A stretch of DNA of 64,000 nt from Brevundimonas sp. NIBR11. GTDB lineage: Bacteria; Pseudomonadota; Alphaproteobacteria; Caulobacterales; Caulobacteraceae. The notes below the pieces were generated by a model, which made no database searches, was not told the DNA's origin, and was given only the letters and a program-made list of their open reading frames with translations. The stretch lies in NCBI RefSeq assembly GCF_027912535.1, contig NZ_CP115465.1, positions 2,398,001 through 2,462,000 of the forward strand. The letters are read 5' to 3'. The translations under genes were made by a program, and so were the position numbers. Positions 1-8,215 of this stretch are shown piece by piece; the stretch's first letter is position 1, and each line of letters begins with the position of its first letter.

Positions 1-106
1 GCAGACCGGCCGCCCGGCCGCGCCATTCGCGCTCCAGTCCGATAACCCCGCCCGCCAGGACCGCGCCCAGCAGCGGCGCCCAATGGCCCGCCAGCTCGGC
101 CATCAT
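1..106 (-). CDS. MgtC/SapB family membrane protein, N-terminal fragment
   Basis: This gene runs off the left edge; only the first 35 residues are visible. They contain a hydrophobic stretch (about residues 10-23) followed by the family signature GLEREWRGRAAGL, the hallmark of MgtC/SapB/YhiD inner-membrane proteins. Two adjacent ATGs (106 and 103) could start it. It begins 2 nt after the stop of the hemerythrin-like gene, so the two are probably co-transcribed. MgtC-family proteins have been linked to magnesium limitation and to ATP-synthase or phosphate control in pathogens; the role here is unknown because most of the protein is missing. Confidence 0.75.
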   Translation of the reverse strand, partial: MMAELAGHWAPLLGAVLAGGVIGLEREWRGRAAGL

Positions 107-108
107 GG

Positions 109-627
109 TCAGCCGTGTTCTTCGATGTAGGCCTCGGGGTCCTTGTTGACCGGCTTCACGCCCGTGATGTGATCAGCCTCGAAGGCAGCGAACTGGACCG
201 CCAGCTCGTGGCGGGTCTCCAGCGAGGCGTGACGGCGGAAATCAGTCAGGCCCTGACGTTCCTCCTCACCCATATGCTTGGAGTTGACGACGTTGGCCTT
301 CCCCACCGCCTCGATCCAGGCGCCGGTGCCGACGGGATATTTCTCGACCGCCTTCACCGCATCGCGCAGCTTGTTGTGGTCCTCGATGGCGTCCTCGGTC
401 TCGCCCTCGACCGTGCCGTCCTCCGCGTCGTTGGCGCCCTCGCCCAGCTTCAAAAGCTCCGGATAGAAGAACCGCTCCTCGGCCTCGGCATGCACGTCCA
501 GGAACGCCTTCAGCCGCGACCACACCGCCGTCAGCGCCTCGACGTCGGTCGGATCGATCTGCTCGATGATCGAGAACAGCCGCCGCTGCTCGGCGTGGTC
601 GTCGAGGATCAGCTGGGTGATGTCCAT
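109..627 (-). CDS. Hemerythrin HHE-domain protein
   Basis: A soluble 172-residue protein with the four-helix hemerythrin pattern. His11 sits in an N-terminal DDH motif, the HxxxE pair is His46/Glu50, a third His follows in EDH at about residue 84, and a C-terminal KHMGEEE supplies the last ligands. Such cytoplasmic proteins bind a di-iron centre and are associated with O2 or NO sensing and iron-sulfur repair. An acidic insert (about residues 65-82) separates the two helix pairs. It lies directly upstream of the MgtC gene with a 2-nt gap. The fold assignment is firm; the physiological role is not. Confidence 0.85.
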   Translation of the reverse strand: MDITQLILDDHAEQRRLFSIIEQIDPTDVEALTAVWSRLKAFLDVHAEAEERFFYPELLKLGEGANDAEDGTVEGETEDAIEDHNKLRDAVKAVEKYPVGTGAWIEAVGKANVVNSKHMGEEERQGLTDFRRHASLETRHELAVQFAAFEADHITGVKPVNKDPEAYIEEHG

Positions 628-770
628 GGGGCGGCTCCGGCGTGAATGGTGAAGCCTCGATACGCCCTGCGCTGCATGCGGGTTCCGTGCGAACGACTCG
701 CGCGCGCTCGCGGGCTGGACAACACGGTTCGCCGTGCCATCGTATCGTGCTGCTCCCGGGGGATGAGATC

Positions 771-1526
771 ATGCCGTATCGCCGCGCCTGGTGGGCGCTT
801 CTGCTGCTCGCGCCCGTCATCGGTTTGGCGTTCTGGCCGGCCTATTTCGGGGCCCTGCCCAAGGCCAGTTTCGCCTTCCATGCGCATGGCCTGACCGCGA
901 CAGCCTGGCTGGCCCTCGTGGGCTTTCAGAGCTGGAGCGCCCACCGGTCCGATCGCGCCGTCCATCGTCTGGCCGGGCGGGCGATGTTCGTCGCCGTGCC
1001 CCTGTTCGCCGGCGCGGCGGTTCTCGTTCTCCACAGCATGGCGACCAAGTTCGCGGAGGGTAGCGATCCCTTCTACGCGGCCCTGGGGGCGCGGCTCGGC
1101 GCGCACGACATCATCTCAACGATAGCCCTCGTCGCCCTGGTCTGCATGGCCGTGGCCAAGAGGCGAAACATCGCCGTCCATGCCGCCTGCATGCTCTCGA
1201 CGGCCATCCTCGTTCTGCCACCGGTGATCGCGCGACTGCCGATCCCGCGCTTCTTCCACTCGGGCGAGATCATCGCCATCGTGCTGGCCTTGCTGGCGGC
1301 TGCGATCGACCGCCGGGGGCGTTGGCCCTTCCTCGCTGTGGCAGGGGTGCAGGTCGTCCACGTCCTGGTGTTCGAGACGGTCGCCGCCTCGACGCCGTGG
1401 GCGGACGCCTTCGCTGCCTTCAGCGCCTGGCCGGTCGCTCCGTTCGCCGTCGCCGCGGCCGTCGTCGCACTGGCGGCCCTGACCCTGGCCTGGAAGCGCG
1501 TCCCGCCCCGGGCCGCCGGCCGTTAG
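771..1526 (+). CDS. Polytopic membrane protein of unknown function
   Basis: A 251-residue protein with about seven hydrophobic segments and short polar loops, ending in a basic tail. I place the start at the ATG at 771, preceded by a GGGGGATGAG ribosome site; the open frame extends upstream but that part overlaps the divergent promoter region and has no membrane character. Histidines occur near the first and second helices (FHAHG, HRSDRAVHR) and in the middle (RNIAVHAACM), a pattern seen in haem-binding or DUF2306-like membrane proteins. I do not recognise the family with confidence. It is divergent from the hemerythrin gene. Confidence 0.7.
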   Translation: MPYRRAWWALLLLAPVIGLAFWPAYFGALPKASFAFHAHGLTATAWLALVGFQSWSAHRSDRAVHRLAGRAMFVAVPLFAGAAVLVLHSMATKFAEGSDPFYAALGARLGAHDIISTIALVALVCMAVAKRRNIAVHAACMLSTAILVLPPVIARLPIPRFFHSGEIIAIVLALLAAAIDRRGRWPFLAVAGVQVVHVLVFETVAASTPWADAFAAFSAWPVAPFAVAAAVVALAALTLAWKRVPPRAAGR

Positions 1527-1565
1527 AAGGGCGACCCCTCAGGCCGCCTTCAGCGCCTAGCCCGT

Positions 1566-2339
1566 TCAGCCCGCGAACTTGGCCATGTCCTCGTCGGAGA
1601 TGGCTTCGTTCGAATAGACCATCGACACGTCGTCCTCGGCGTCCAGGGCGTCCAGCAGCTTCATCAGCGTGCCGACGTGATCGCCGGTGACGGCCACCTC
1701 GGTCTGGGGCTTCCAGACGATGGCCGTCGACTTCGGGTCGCCCAGCACCTTGGACATGGCCTCGGCCACCTCGTTCAAGTCCTCGAAGGCGGTCCAGATC
1801 GTGTGGCCCGGCGCATCCTCGTAGATGTCCGGCTTGACCAGATCACTCTCGACATCCTGGGCGCCGGCCTCGATGGCGGCTTCCATCACGGCGTCCTCGG
1901 TCCCGGCCTCGGCGGCGTAGACGATCTTGCCGACCTTGTCCCACATGAAGGCGACCGAGTTCATCTCGCTCAGCGCCCCGCCGTTCTTCTTGAACGCCGC
2001 GCCGATGTTGGAGGCGGCGCGGTTGCGGTTGTCGGTCAGGGCCTCGACGATGATGCCTACGCCGCCGGGACCCCGGCCCTCGTAGCGGACCTCTTCCATC
2101 GTATCGACGTCGCCGCCGGCGGCCTTGTTGATGGCGCGCTGGATCACGTCCTTGGGCAGGCTCTCGGCCTTGGCGTTGTTGACCGCCAGACGCAGGCGGG
2201 GGTTCAGGGCCGGGTCGGGCATGCCCGACTTAGCCGCCACCGTGATGTCGCGCGACAGCTTGGAGAACAGCTTGGAGCGCTGGGCGTCGGCGCGCCCTTT
2301 GCGGTGCATGATGTTCTTGAACTTGGAATGGCCGGCCAT
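1566..2339 (-). CDS. yebC: YebC/PmpR family regulator
   Basis: A 257-residue cytoplasmic protein beginning MAGHSKFKNIMHRKGRADAQ, which is diagnostic of YebC/TACO1. The conserved YEGRGPGGV segment is near residue 100 and EMNSVAFMW near residue 145. Family members act as transcriptional regulators (PmpR) and have more recently been described as helping ribosomes through difficult peptide motifs. In many Proteobacteria yebC neighbours ruvC; it does not here, and the flanking genes are unrelated. Start and length match the family. Confidence 0.97.
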   Translation of the reverse strand: MAGHSKFKNIMHRKGRADAQRSKLFSKLSRDITVAAKSGMPDPALNPRLRLAVNNAKAESLPKDVIQRAINKAAGGDVDTMEEVRYEGRGPGGVGIIVEALTDNRNRAASNIGAAFKKNGGALSEMNSVAFMWDKVGKIVYAAEAGTEDAVMEAAIEAGAQDVESDLVKPDIYEDAPGHTIWTAFEDLNEVAEAMSKVLGDPKSTAIVWKPQTEVAVTGDHVGTLMKLLDALDAEDDVSMVYSNEAISDEDMAKFAG

Positions 2340-2514
2340 TGTTATCTCTTAAGTGCGCTATCGCTCGACGCGCGGCGTCTCGCTGCTTGAGCGCGACGTG
2401 CGTGCGGCGCCGTCTAGCCCATGGTCGCGCGCCTGTCACGGAGGCGCGCCATTCGGTCGCCGGAACCCCGCGACGCGCCGGGGATTATGCCAGCCAGCGA
2501 CCCGGAGCTTGACC

Positions 2515-2715
2515 ATGTCAGACAACCCCCTGCACGACGCCGACGCCTATCTCGAGGACGACCTCGACGAGGCCGACATCGTCGAATGGTACGAAGCCCG
2601 CCCTGTCACGGTTTCGACCGCCGTCGCCACGGGCTCCATCGTCGCCGCCTTCGCCCTCGGCGTCCTCACCGCCGTCGGGGCGCTCGCCCTGCTCGGCTAT
2701 ATGGACGAGGACTGA
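2515..2715 (+). CDS. Small single-pass membrane protein
   Basis: A 66-residue protein. The first 35 residues are strongly acidic (DADAYLEDDLDEADIVEWYE), followed by one Ala/Val/Leu-rich transmembrane helix (about residues 36-60) and an acidic tail. The ATG at 2515 is preceded by GGAGC. The gene is convergent with the downstream thioesterase, leaving only 4 nt between stop codons. I recognise no family; an acidic tail plus one helix suggests a small inner-membrane accessory protein, which is inference. Confidence 0.6.
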   Translation: MSDNPLHDADAYLEDDLDEADIVEWYEARPVTVSTAVATGSIVAAFALGVLTAVGALALLGYMDED

Positions 2716-2719
2716 CCGG

Positions 2720-3154
2720 TCAGCCCGCCTTCAGGTTCTCGACCACGCCCCTCAGGATCGCCGGCAGGGGCTTGGGCCGACGCGTCTCGGCGTCGACATA
2801 GACGTGCACGAAATGGCCGATGGCCGCAGGTTCGCTCACGCCCCGTCGGAAGACGGCGAAGCCGTATTTCACGCTCGACGTGCCGATGTGATCGACCTTG
2901 ATCCCGACCTCGATGACGTCCGGAAACGCCAGGGACGAGGTGTAGCGACACCCCGAATCGACGACGAGGCCGATCGATTCCTTCAGCGCCCCGCCGATGA
3001 TCAGGTGGGCGTTCACCGCCGAGTCGACGAACTCGTAGAATTTGGCGTTGTTGATATGGCCGTATTGGTCGTTGTCCGCCCAGCGCGTCGAGACCGTATG
3101 GTAGGCCTTGTAGGTGTTCCGGTCGGCCAGCGGCCCCTCGTCGCGTTTCGGCAT
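2720..3154 (-). CDS. Acyl-CoA thioesterase, 4HBT hotdog family
   Basis: A 144-residue single hotdog-fold protein. It carries the RWADNDQYGHINNAKFYEF motif (about residues 24-42), in which the Asp corresponds to the catalytic acid of the YbgC/FadM/4-hydroxybenzoyl-CoA thioesterase group. Such enzymes hydrolyse acyl-CoA thioesters in the cytoplasm; substrate preference cannot be read from the sequence. Length is typical. The neighbouring alcohol dehydrogenase is divergent and not clearly linked in pathway. Confidence 0.85.
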   Translation of the reverse strand: MPKRDEGPLADRNTYKAYHTVSTRWADNDQYGHINNAKFYEFVDSAVNAHLIIGGALKESIGLVVDSGCRYTSSLAFPDVIEVGIKVDHIGTSSVKYGFAVFRRGVSEPAAIGHFVHVYVDAETRRPKPLPAILRGVVENLKAG

Positions 3155-3275
3155 CCGTCTTTCGTCCCTCGCTCGCCGGCTTGATCGCCGATCCTGGAAG
3201 ACGTGACGCTCGGGCTTGGCCTCCCTTGCGTCAAGCGCCTATCGAAGGCGGATCGCGTTTCCGACGAGGCTGTCG

Positions 3276-4409
3276 ATGACCCAGACCACCACCCGCGCCG
3301 CCGTCCTGTCCGCCATGGGCGCCGCCCGTCCCTATGCCGACAGCCGCCCCCTCTCCATCGAAAACGTGACGCTGGATGCGCCCGGCCCCGGCGAGGTCCG
3401 CGTCGCCATCAAGGCCGCCGGCCTCTGCCACTCGGACCTGAGCGTCATCAACGGCGACCGCCCCCGCCCCCTGCCCATGGCGCTCGGCCACGAAGCCGCC
3501 GGCGTCGTTGAGGACCTGGGTCAGGGCGTCACCGACCTCGCCGTCGGCGACCACGTCGTCATGGTCTTCATGCCGTCCTGCGGCCACTGCAATCCGTGTG
3601 CGGAAGGTCGCCCGGCCCTGTGCGAGCCCGGCGCCGCCGCCAACGGCAGGGGCGAGCTGCTGAGCGGCGCGAAGCGCCTGCACAGCCATGGCCATCCCCT
3701 CAATCATCACCTCGGCTGTTCCGCTTTCGCCGAGCGGGCCGTCGTCTCCCGACGCTCCCTGGTGAAGATCGACCCGGCCTTGTCGTTCGAGGAGGCGGCC
3801 CTGTTCGGCTGCGCCGTCCTGACCGGCGTCGGCGCGGTCGTGAACACCGCCCAGATCAAGGCGGGCCAGAGCGCGGTCGTCGTGGGTCTCGGCGGCGTGG
3901 GTCTGGCCAGCGTGCTGGGCGCCCTCGCCTCCGGCGCCTCGCCCGTCGTCGCCGTGGACCTTTCCGAGGACAAGCTGGCGCTGGCCCGCACCCTGGGCGC
4001 CGTCCAGACCGTCAACGCCTCGGATCCCGACGCCGTCGATCAGGTCCGCGCCCTGACGAACGGCGGGGCCGACTTCGTGTTCGAGATGGCCGGGGCCGTC
4101 CGCGCGCTCGAGGCCGCCTGGAAGATGACCCGGCGCGGCGGCACGACCATCACCGCCGGCCTGCCTCCGCCCGAAGCCGCCCTGCCGGTCAACGTCGTGT
4201 CGCTGGTCGGGGAGGAGCGAACCCTCAAGGGCTCCTACATCGGGACCTGCGTCCCCAGCCGCGACATCCCCCGCTACGTCGCCCTCTACCGTCAGGGCCG
4301 CCTGCCGGTGGATAGGCTGATGAGCGGGACCATCGCGCTGGACGACATCAATGCGGGCTTCGACCGGCTCCACGCTGGCGAGGTCGTCCGGCTGGTGGTG
4401 ACCTTCTAG
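3276..4409 (+). CDS. Zinc-dependent alcohol dehydrogenase (MDR family)
   Basis: A 377-residue medium-chain dehydrogenase. Catalytic zinc ligands appear in GLCHSD (about residue 47) and GHE (about residue 70). The structural zinc site is the four-cysteine lobe CGHCNPCAEGRPALC. The Rossmann motif GLGGVGLAS is near residue 205. It resembles class III-like, NAD-linked aryl- or aliphatic-alcohol and S-hydroxymethyl-type dehydrogenases; the substrate is not determinable. I chose the ATG at 3276, giving the usual short N-terminus, over in-frame starts further upstream. Its TAG stop shares the tetranucleotide CTAG with the stop of the convergent lipoprotein gene. Confidence 0.9.
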   Translation: MTQTTTRAAVLSAMGAARPYADSRPLSIENVTLDAPGPGEVRVAIKAAGLCHSDLSVINGDRPRPLPMALGHEAAGVVEDLGQGVTDLAVGDHVVMVFMPSCGHCNPCAEGRPALCEPGAAANGRGELLSGAKRLHSHGHPLNHHLGCSAFAERAVVSRRSLVKIDPALSFEEAALFGCAVLTGVGAVVNTAQIKAGQSAVVVGLGGVGLASVLGALASGASPVVAVDLSEDKLALARTLGAVQTVNASDPDAVDQVRALTNGGADFVFEMAGAVRALEAAWKMTRRGGTTITAGLPPPEAALPVNVVSLVGEERTLKGSYIGTCVPSRDIPRYVALYRQGRLPVDRLMSGTIALDDINAGFDRLHAGEVVRLVVTF

Positions 4410-5029
4410 GTCGCAGGCGAACCGGTCGCGTCGGCCGCCGGAGCCTCGACCGGCGCCGTCTGGGTTGGAGCCGCCGCCGCGGCCTGGGCCGCGATCTCCG
4501 CGGCGTTCGCCTCGTCCTCGGCCGCCGCCGCTTCGGCGGAATAGATGGGGTTCTTGCCCGTGTCGCAATAGTCGAAGAAGGCGGCGATCTCGGACTTGCC
4601 CGCGTCCTTGGCGACCAGTCGCATATCGGCCTGGCTCAGCCCTACGTCGATCGCGCCGTTCCCCTTCAGGGCCGTCAGCACCGGGTGGTCGGTGGGCGTG
4701 TCGGCCCCGGGACGGAAGGTGCCGGTGGCCATGCCGGAGGTCAGGACGGCCTCTTCGTCGAAGCCCCAGCTCATCTGCACGGTCTTGGATTCCGGCAGGC
4801 AGGACAGGGTGAAGACGCTCACGCCCTCGGCCCAGTCGCCATCGCCGAAGTCCAGTTCGCCCGTCCCGCCGTGCGGCGTGAAATGCCAGTCGTAGGTCGT
4901 CGGCATCGCGTCGCCCGACGGCAGGCTCGCCTCCCCGGCCGTCTTCGTCGCCTCACCCGAGGGCTGACACGCGACCAGCGACAGGGCGGCCAGCGAGACG
5001 ACGGCCGACACGGCGAGCGAACGGATCAT
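4406..5029 (-). CDS. Putative lipoprotein of unknown function
   Basis: A 207-residue exported protein. The N-terminus (MIRSLAV..., start at 5029) is a signal peptide ending in the lipobox LVAC, so it should be lipidated after about 20 residues. The mature part begins with a Ser/Gly/Glu-rich linker, contains two further cysteines and an FFDYCDTGKNP segment, and ends in a low-complexity Ala/Glu/Pro-rich tail. I recognise no catalytic motif. An alternative start lies seven codons upstream (5050), but the shorter form gives a standard signal peptide. Convergent with the alcohol dehydrogenase through a 4-nt overlap. Confidence 0.7.
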   Translation of the reverse strand: MIRSLAVSAVVSLAALSLVACQPSGEATKTAGEASLPSGDAMPTTYDWHFTPHGGTGELDFGDGDWAEGVSVFTLSCLPESKTVQMSWGFDEEAVLTSGMATGTFRPGADTPTDHPVLTALKGNGAIDVGLSQADMRLVAKDAGKSEIAAFFDYCDTGKNPIYSAEAAAAEDEANAAEIAAQAAAAAPTQTAPVEAPAADATGSPAT

Positions 5030-5164
5030 GAAGCACTTCCTGAACAGCAATCGTCCCCCGACGGCTCATTTACCCTAGGCCGTTCAGGGGTGTTTCGCCA
5101 AGGCGTGACAATCGGCTAAGCCGGAGCTAGAGAGACACAAAGTCTTCAAAGGAAACGCACTGCC

Positions 5165-5671
5165 ATGGCGACCGAACTCTACGACCTGACCGTCCCGCCC
5201 TTCACCCGTGGCCTGCGCGCGCTAGACGGCCTGCTCGACAAGGCCGTGGCCCATGCCGAGGCCAAGGGCGTCGATCCGAACACCTATCTGTCGCTGCGCA
5301 TCATCGAAGACATGAACCCCTTGTCGAAACAGGTGCAGACCGCCTGCGACAGCCCCAAGCTCTGCCTTGCCCGGCTGTCCGGCGTCGCCGCCCCGGTCAA
5401 CGACGATACCGAGACGACCATTGCCGAACTCAAGCAACGCATCGCCTCGACCCTGGCCTATCTGGCCTCAGTCCCGCGCGACAAGGTCGATGGCCAGGAG
5501 GCCAAGGACGTCGTTCTGACCTTCCCGGGCGGCCAGATGAAATTCCAGGGCCAGCCGTACGTCACCGGCTTCGCCATGCCGAACTTCTACTTCCACCTGA
5601 CGACGGCTTACGATCTGCTGCGCGGCGCCGGCGTGCCGATCGGCAAGCGCGACTACATGGGCGGGGTCTGA
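5165..5671 (+). CDS. DUF1993 family protein
   Basis: A 168-residue soluble protein with the DUF1993 layout: an N-terminal LYDLTVPPFTRGLRALDGLL helix, a central LRIIEDMNPLSKQVQ segment, and the C-terminal PNFYFHLTTAYDLLRGAGVP motif. The family has a DinB-like four-helix fold and no assigned reaction. AAGGAAACGCACTGCC precedes the ATG. It stands alone between divergent and downstream unrelated genes. Confidence 0.85.
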   Translation: MATELYDLTVPPFTRGLRALDGLLDKAVAHAEAKGVDPNTYLSLRIIEDMNPLSKQVQTACDSPKLCLARLSGVAAPVNDDTETTIAELKQRIASTLAYLASVPRDKVDGQEAKDVVLTFPGGQMKFQGQPYVTGFAMPNFYFHLTTAYDLLRGAGVPIGKRDYMGGV

Positions 5672-5756
5672 CCTTCCCAGGTACGACAACCGACACAGGA
5701 ACATTCCCCGCGCTCGGTTCTTTCCGCAGCGTCAGTTGCGTAGAGAGTAGGGGCCC

Positions 5757-5879
5757 GTGGTCGTCAAACAGTTCAGGGGGCGCGGTCGTCGGGCCGTGAC
5801 CGCCACACAGTCCAAGCCCGGCGGCTGGCTGTTCCGGCTCTTCATGGCCTGGTTCTCGAACGGCATCGCCAAGCGCTAG
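5757..5879 (+). CDS. Possible 40-residue amphipathic micropeptide
   Basis: A short reading frame with a GTG start at 5757 preceded by AGAGAGTAGGGGCC. The product is basic (FRGRGRRAV near residue 6) and ends in an aromatic amphipathic helix, GGWLFRLFMAWFSNGIAKR. It fills most of the 264-nt gap between the DUF1993 and GFA genes, where I see nothing else. Coding is plausible because of the coherent helix and the ribosome site, but such a short frame can occur by chance in GC-rich DNA. Confidence 0.35.
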   Translation: MVVKQFRGRGRRAVTATQSKPGGWLFRLFMAWFSNGIAKR

Positions 5880-5935
5880 TCGGTCCCTCGACTCATTGCT
5901 TTACTGCCCCGGTGTCCAGGGTGTTGGATGGGGCC

Positions 5936-6334
5936 ATGAAAGCTCAATGCCAGTGCGGTCAGCTCAGTGTCTCGGTGCCCGGCGAGACCCCCGCCGTCGT
6001 GGCTTGCCACTGCATCGCCTGCCAACGTCGAACCGGCTCGCCGTTTGGCGTAGCGGCCTATTATGCCGATGATCAGGTCGTCGCGACCGGCGTTTCGAAG
6101 CGGTTCGAGCGGCCGACCGACCTAGGGGCGACGCTGGAGAATTACTTCTGCCCGCAGTGCGGATCGACCGTCTTCTTCCGGGGATCGAAAAACGCGGGCG
6201 TCACCGGCGTGCCCATCGGCGCCTACGTCGAGCCCCACACGATGGCGCCGATCCGATCGGTCTGGGAGCAGAGCCGCCATCGCTGGGTCACGATCCCGAC
6301 GGCCCAACAGACCTTCGAGAAGGGCCGCCCCTAG
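5936..6334 (+). CDS. GFA family protein (CENP-V/glutathione-dependent formaldehyde-activating fold)
   Basis: A 132-residue zinc-binding protein. Cysteines are arranged as CQCGQL near the N-terminus, ACHCIACQRRTGSPFG at about residues 30-45, and FCPQCGSTVF near residue 80, the typical GFA pattern. Many homologues are annotated from Gfa, which binds glutathione; enzymatic formaldehyde activation is disputed, so no reaction is assigned. I prefer the ATG at 5936 (GGATGGGGCC upstream), which places the first zinc ligands at the expected distance from the start. Convergent with rbsK via a shared CTAG. Confidence 0.88.
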   Translation: MKAQCQCGQLSVSVPGETPAVVACHCIACQRRTGSPFGVAAYYADDQVVATGVSKRFERPTDLGATLENYFCPQCGSTVFFRGSKNAGVTGVPIGAYVEPHTMAPIRSVWEQSRHRWVTIPTAQQTFEKGRP

Positions 6335-7176
6335 CTCTGCAGCAACACCTCCACCTCGTCCCGCGTCGGCAGAGACGGCTGAGCCCCCGCCCGCGTCGCC
6401 GCCAGGGCCCCTGCCGCACAGGCGAAGTCTAGCGCGTCCTTCGGCTCCATCCCGTCCAGCAAGGCGACGACGATCGCCCCAACGAAGGCGTCCCCCGCCC
6501 CGGTCGCATCAATGGCCGTCACCCCGGGGGGCGTGGCCCAGGCCATCTTGACGCCCCGGTGATACATCTCGGCCCCGCGCGCGCCTTGTGTGATCACCAC
6601 CCGGCCCCCGCCCCGATGCAGGGCGTCGCCGTAGAACTCCGCCTCGATCTCGTTGACGATGATCAGGTCGCAGCGACGCAGGAGCTGCTCCGACACCGGC
6701 TGGGCCGGCGCCAGGTTGGCGCAGACGAACCCCACCGCCCGGCCCACGGCCGCCTCCACTGTCTCGATGGGCAGCTCCAGCTGCACGATCAGCGGGCATT
6801 CGATCCGCGCCGGCAGCTGTTCGGGCGTCACCAGATGGTTGGCCCCCGCCGCCACCACGATCTGGTTCTCGCCCGAGGGATCCACCGCGATCAGGGCCAC
6901 CCCCGTCGGCGCGGCGATATCCTCCTCGACGCCGGACAGGTCGACCCCGAAGTCCTCCATCAAGGCCAGGGCCTCGCCGGCCATGGCGTCGTTCCCGACC
7001 CGGCCGATGAGATTGACCTCGGCCCCCAGCTTCTCGGCCGCCAGCGCCTGGTTGGCGCCCTTGCCGCCCGGATGCCGCGCCAGGGTCGCCCCCGTCACCG
7101 TCTCGCCGGCCGCCGGCAGGCTGGGCGCCGTCGCCACCAGATCCAGATTGATCGACCCGATCACGGTGATGTTCAT
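6331..7176 (-). CDS. rbsK: Ribokinase
   Basis: A 281-residue PfkB-family kinase. It begins MNITVIGSINLDLVA, carries the sugar-binding loop HPGGKGANQALAA (about residues 38-50) and ends with the catalytic DATGAGDAF motif (about residue 235) whose Asp is the base. Ribokinase phosphorylates D-ribose to ribose 5-phosphate. Its ATG overlaps the stop of the upstream nucleoside hydrolase by 4 nt, so ribose freed from nucleosides would be captured by the product of the next gene. Confidence 0.93.
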   Translation of the reverse strand: MNITVIGSINLDLVATAPSLPAAGETVTGATLARHPGGKGANQALAAEKLGAEVNLIGRVGNDAMAGEALALMEDFGVDLSGVEEDIAAPTGVALIAVDPSGENQIVVAAGANHLVTPEQLPARIECPLIVQLELPIETVEAAVGRAVGFVCANLAPAQPVSEQLLRRCDLIIVNEIEAEFYGDALHRGGGRVVITQGARGAEMYHRGVKMAWATPPGVTAIDATGAGDAFVGAIVVALLDGMEPKDALDFACAAGALAATRAGAQPSLPTRDEVEVLLQS

Positions 7177-8123
7177 GCCGCCGCTCCCAGACGGGCGGTG
7201 ATGAGGTCGAAGATCTCCTGCGAGGCCGCGCCCACCGCCCACCGGTGCCGCGCCGTCTTCGGATCGACGCGGAACTCCACCGCCGTATGCCCGCGCGTCA
7301 GCTCGCTCTCGGTCTCGACCTCGATCCGGCAGGGGGTCAGCTCGAACAGGTCGGGCCGCAGCAGCCAGGCCACCGTGCACGGATCATGCAGGGGGGCGCC
7401 CCAATCCGGAGTGGGCCAGCCGACGATCTCCCGCTCGACCCGCTGCGAGAACCGCAGCATGGCGGCCGCCATGCCCGCCCGGGGCGTGCCGACCGCCTCG
7501 ATGTCCTGAATGCGCTGCTCGGTCGCCCGCACCGTGTGCGTCACGTCCAGACCCATGGCCACCATCTCGACGCCGGAAGCGAAGACCTCCGCCGCCGCGT
7601 CCGGATCGGCCCAGATGTTGAACTCTGCCGAAGGCGTGATGTTGCCGCCTTCCGACCGCGCCCCGCCCATGACCACGACCGTGCCCAGCCGCTCCACCAG
7701 CCGGGGCTCGGCCCTCAGCGCCAGGGCGACATTGGTCATCGGCCCCATGACCGCCAGCGCCACCGACCCCGCCGGCTCGGCCATCACGATCCGCACGATG
7801 GCGTCCACCGCCAAACCGTCCGCCGCCGGAGCATCAGGCTCCACCGCCTCCAGGTCGCCCAGACCCTCGGCCCCGTGGAACTCGCCGGCCCCCGCCGGGT
7901 CGCGCCGCAGCGGCCGCGCCGCGCCCGCGTAGACAGGGACGTCGTCTCGCCCCGCCACATGTCGGATGATCCGGGCGTTTCGCGTGGTCTTCTCGACCGG
8001 AACGTTGCCGCCCACGGTCGTGATCGCTTTCAGTTCCAGCTCGGGAGAGGCGAAGGCCAGCAGCAACCCCACGGCGTCGTCCACGCCGGGGTCGCAGTCG
8101 ATGATCAAACTCTGTCTCTTCAC
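7173..8123 (-). CDS. Inosine-uridine type nucleoside hydrolase
   Basis: A 316-residue enzyme opening with IDCDPGVDDAVGLLLA, the calcium-binding Asp cluster of IU-NH hydrolases, followed by TTVGGNVPVEKTTRNA and a C-terminal HDPCTVAWLL motif. It cleaves the N-glycosidic bond of ribonucleosides to base plus ribose. Translation starts at GTG (8123). It forms a tight two-gene operon with ribokinase, a ribonucleoside salvage unit. No transporter is adjacent. Confidence 0.93.
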   Translation of the reverse strand: MKRQSLIIDCDPGVDDAVGLLLAFASPELELKAITTVGGNVPVEKTTRNARIIRHVAGRDDVPVYAGAARPLRRDPAGAGEFHGAEGLGDLEAVEPDAPAADGLAVDAIVRIVMAEPAGSVALAVMGPMTNVALALRAEPRLVERLGTVVVMGGARSEGGNITPSAEFNIWADPDAAAEVFASGVEMVAMGLDVTHTVRATEQRIQDIEAVGTPRAGMAAAMLRFSQRVEREIVGWPTPDWGAPLHDPCTVAWLLRPDLFELTPCRIEVETESELTRGHTAVEFRVDPKTARHRWAVGAASQEIFDLITARLGAAA

Positions 8124-8160
8124 CCGCCCTGAATGCGACCGCGCGCGTCTCGTCGCAAAC

Positions 8161-8192
8161 GAAAAAGGGGCGCGCCGTCACCGGCGCGCCCC
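8161..8192 (-). terminator. Intrinsic terminator of the phoX transcript
   Basis: A 10-bp perfect GC stem (8167-8176 with 8183-8192, six-base loop) is followed on the minus strand by a run of five T residues. It lies about 25 nt past the phoX stop codon and just before the nucleoside hydrolase start region, so it separates the two transcripts. Confidence 0.85.
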
Positions 8193-8215
8193 GCGTTCCG
8201 TGCGGACGTTGGGTA

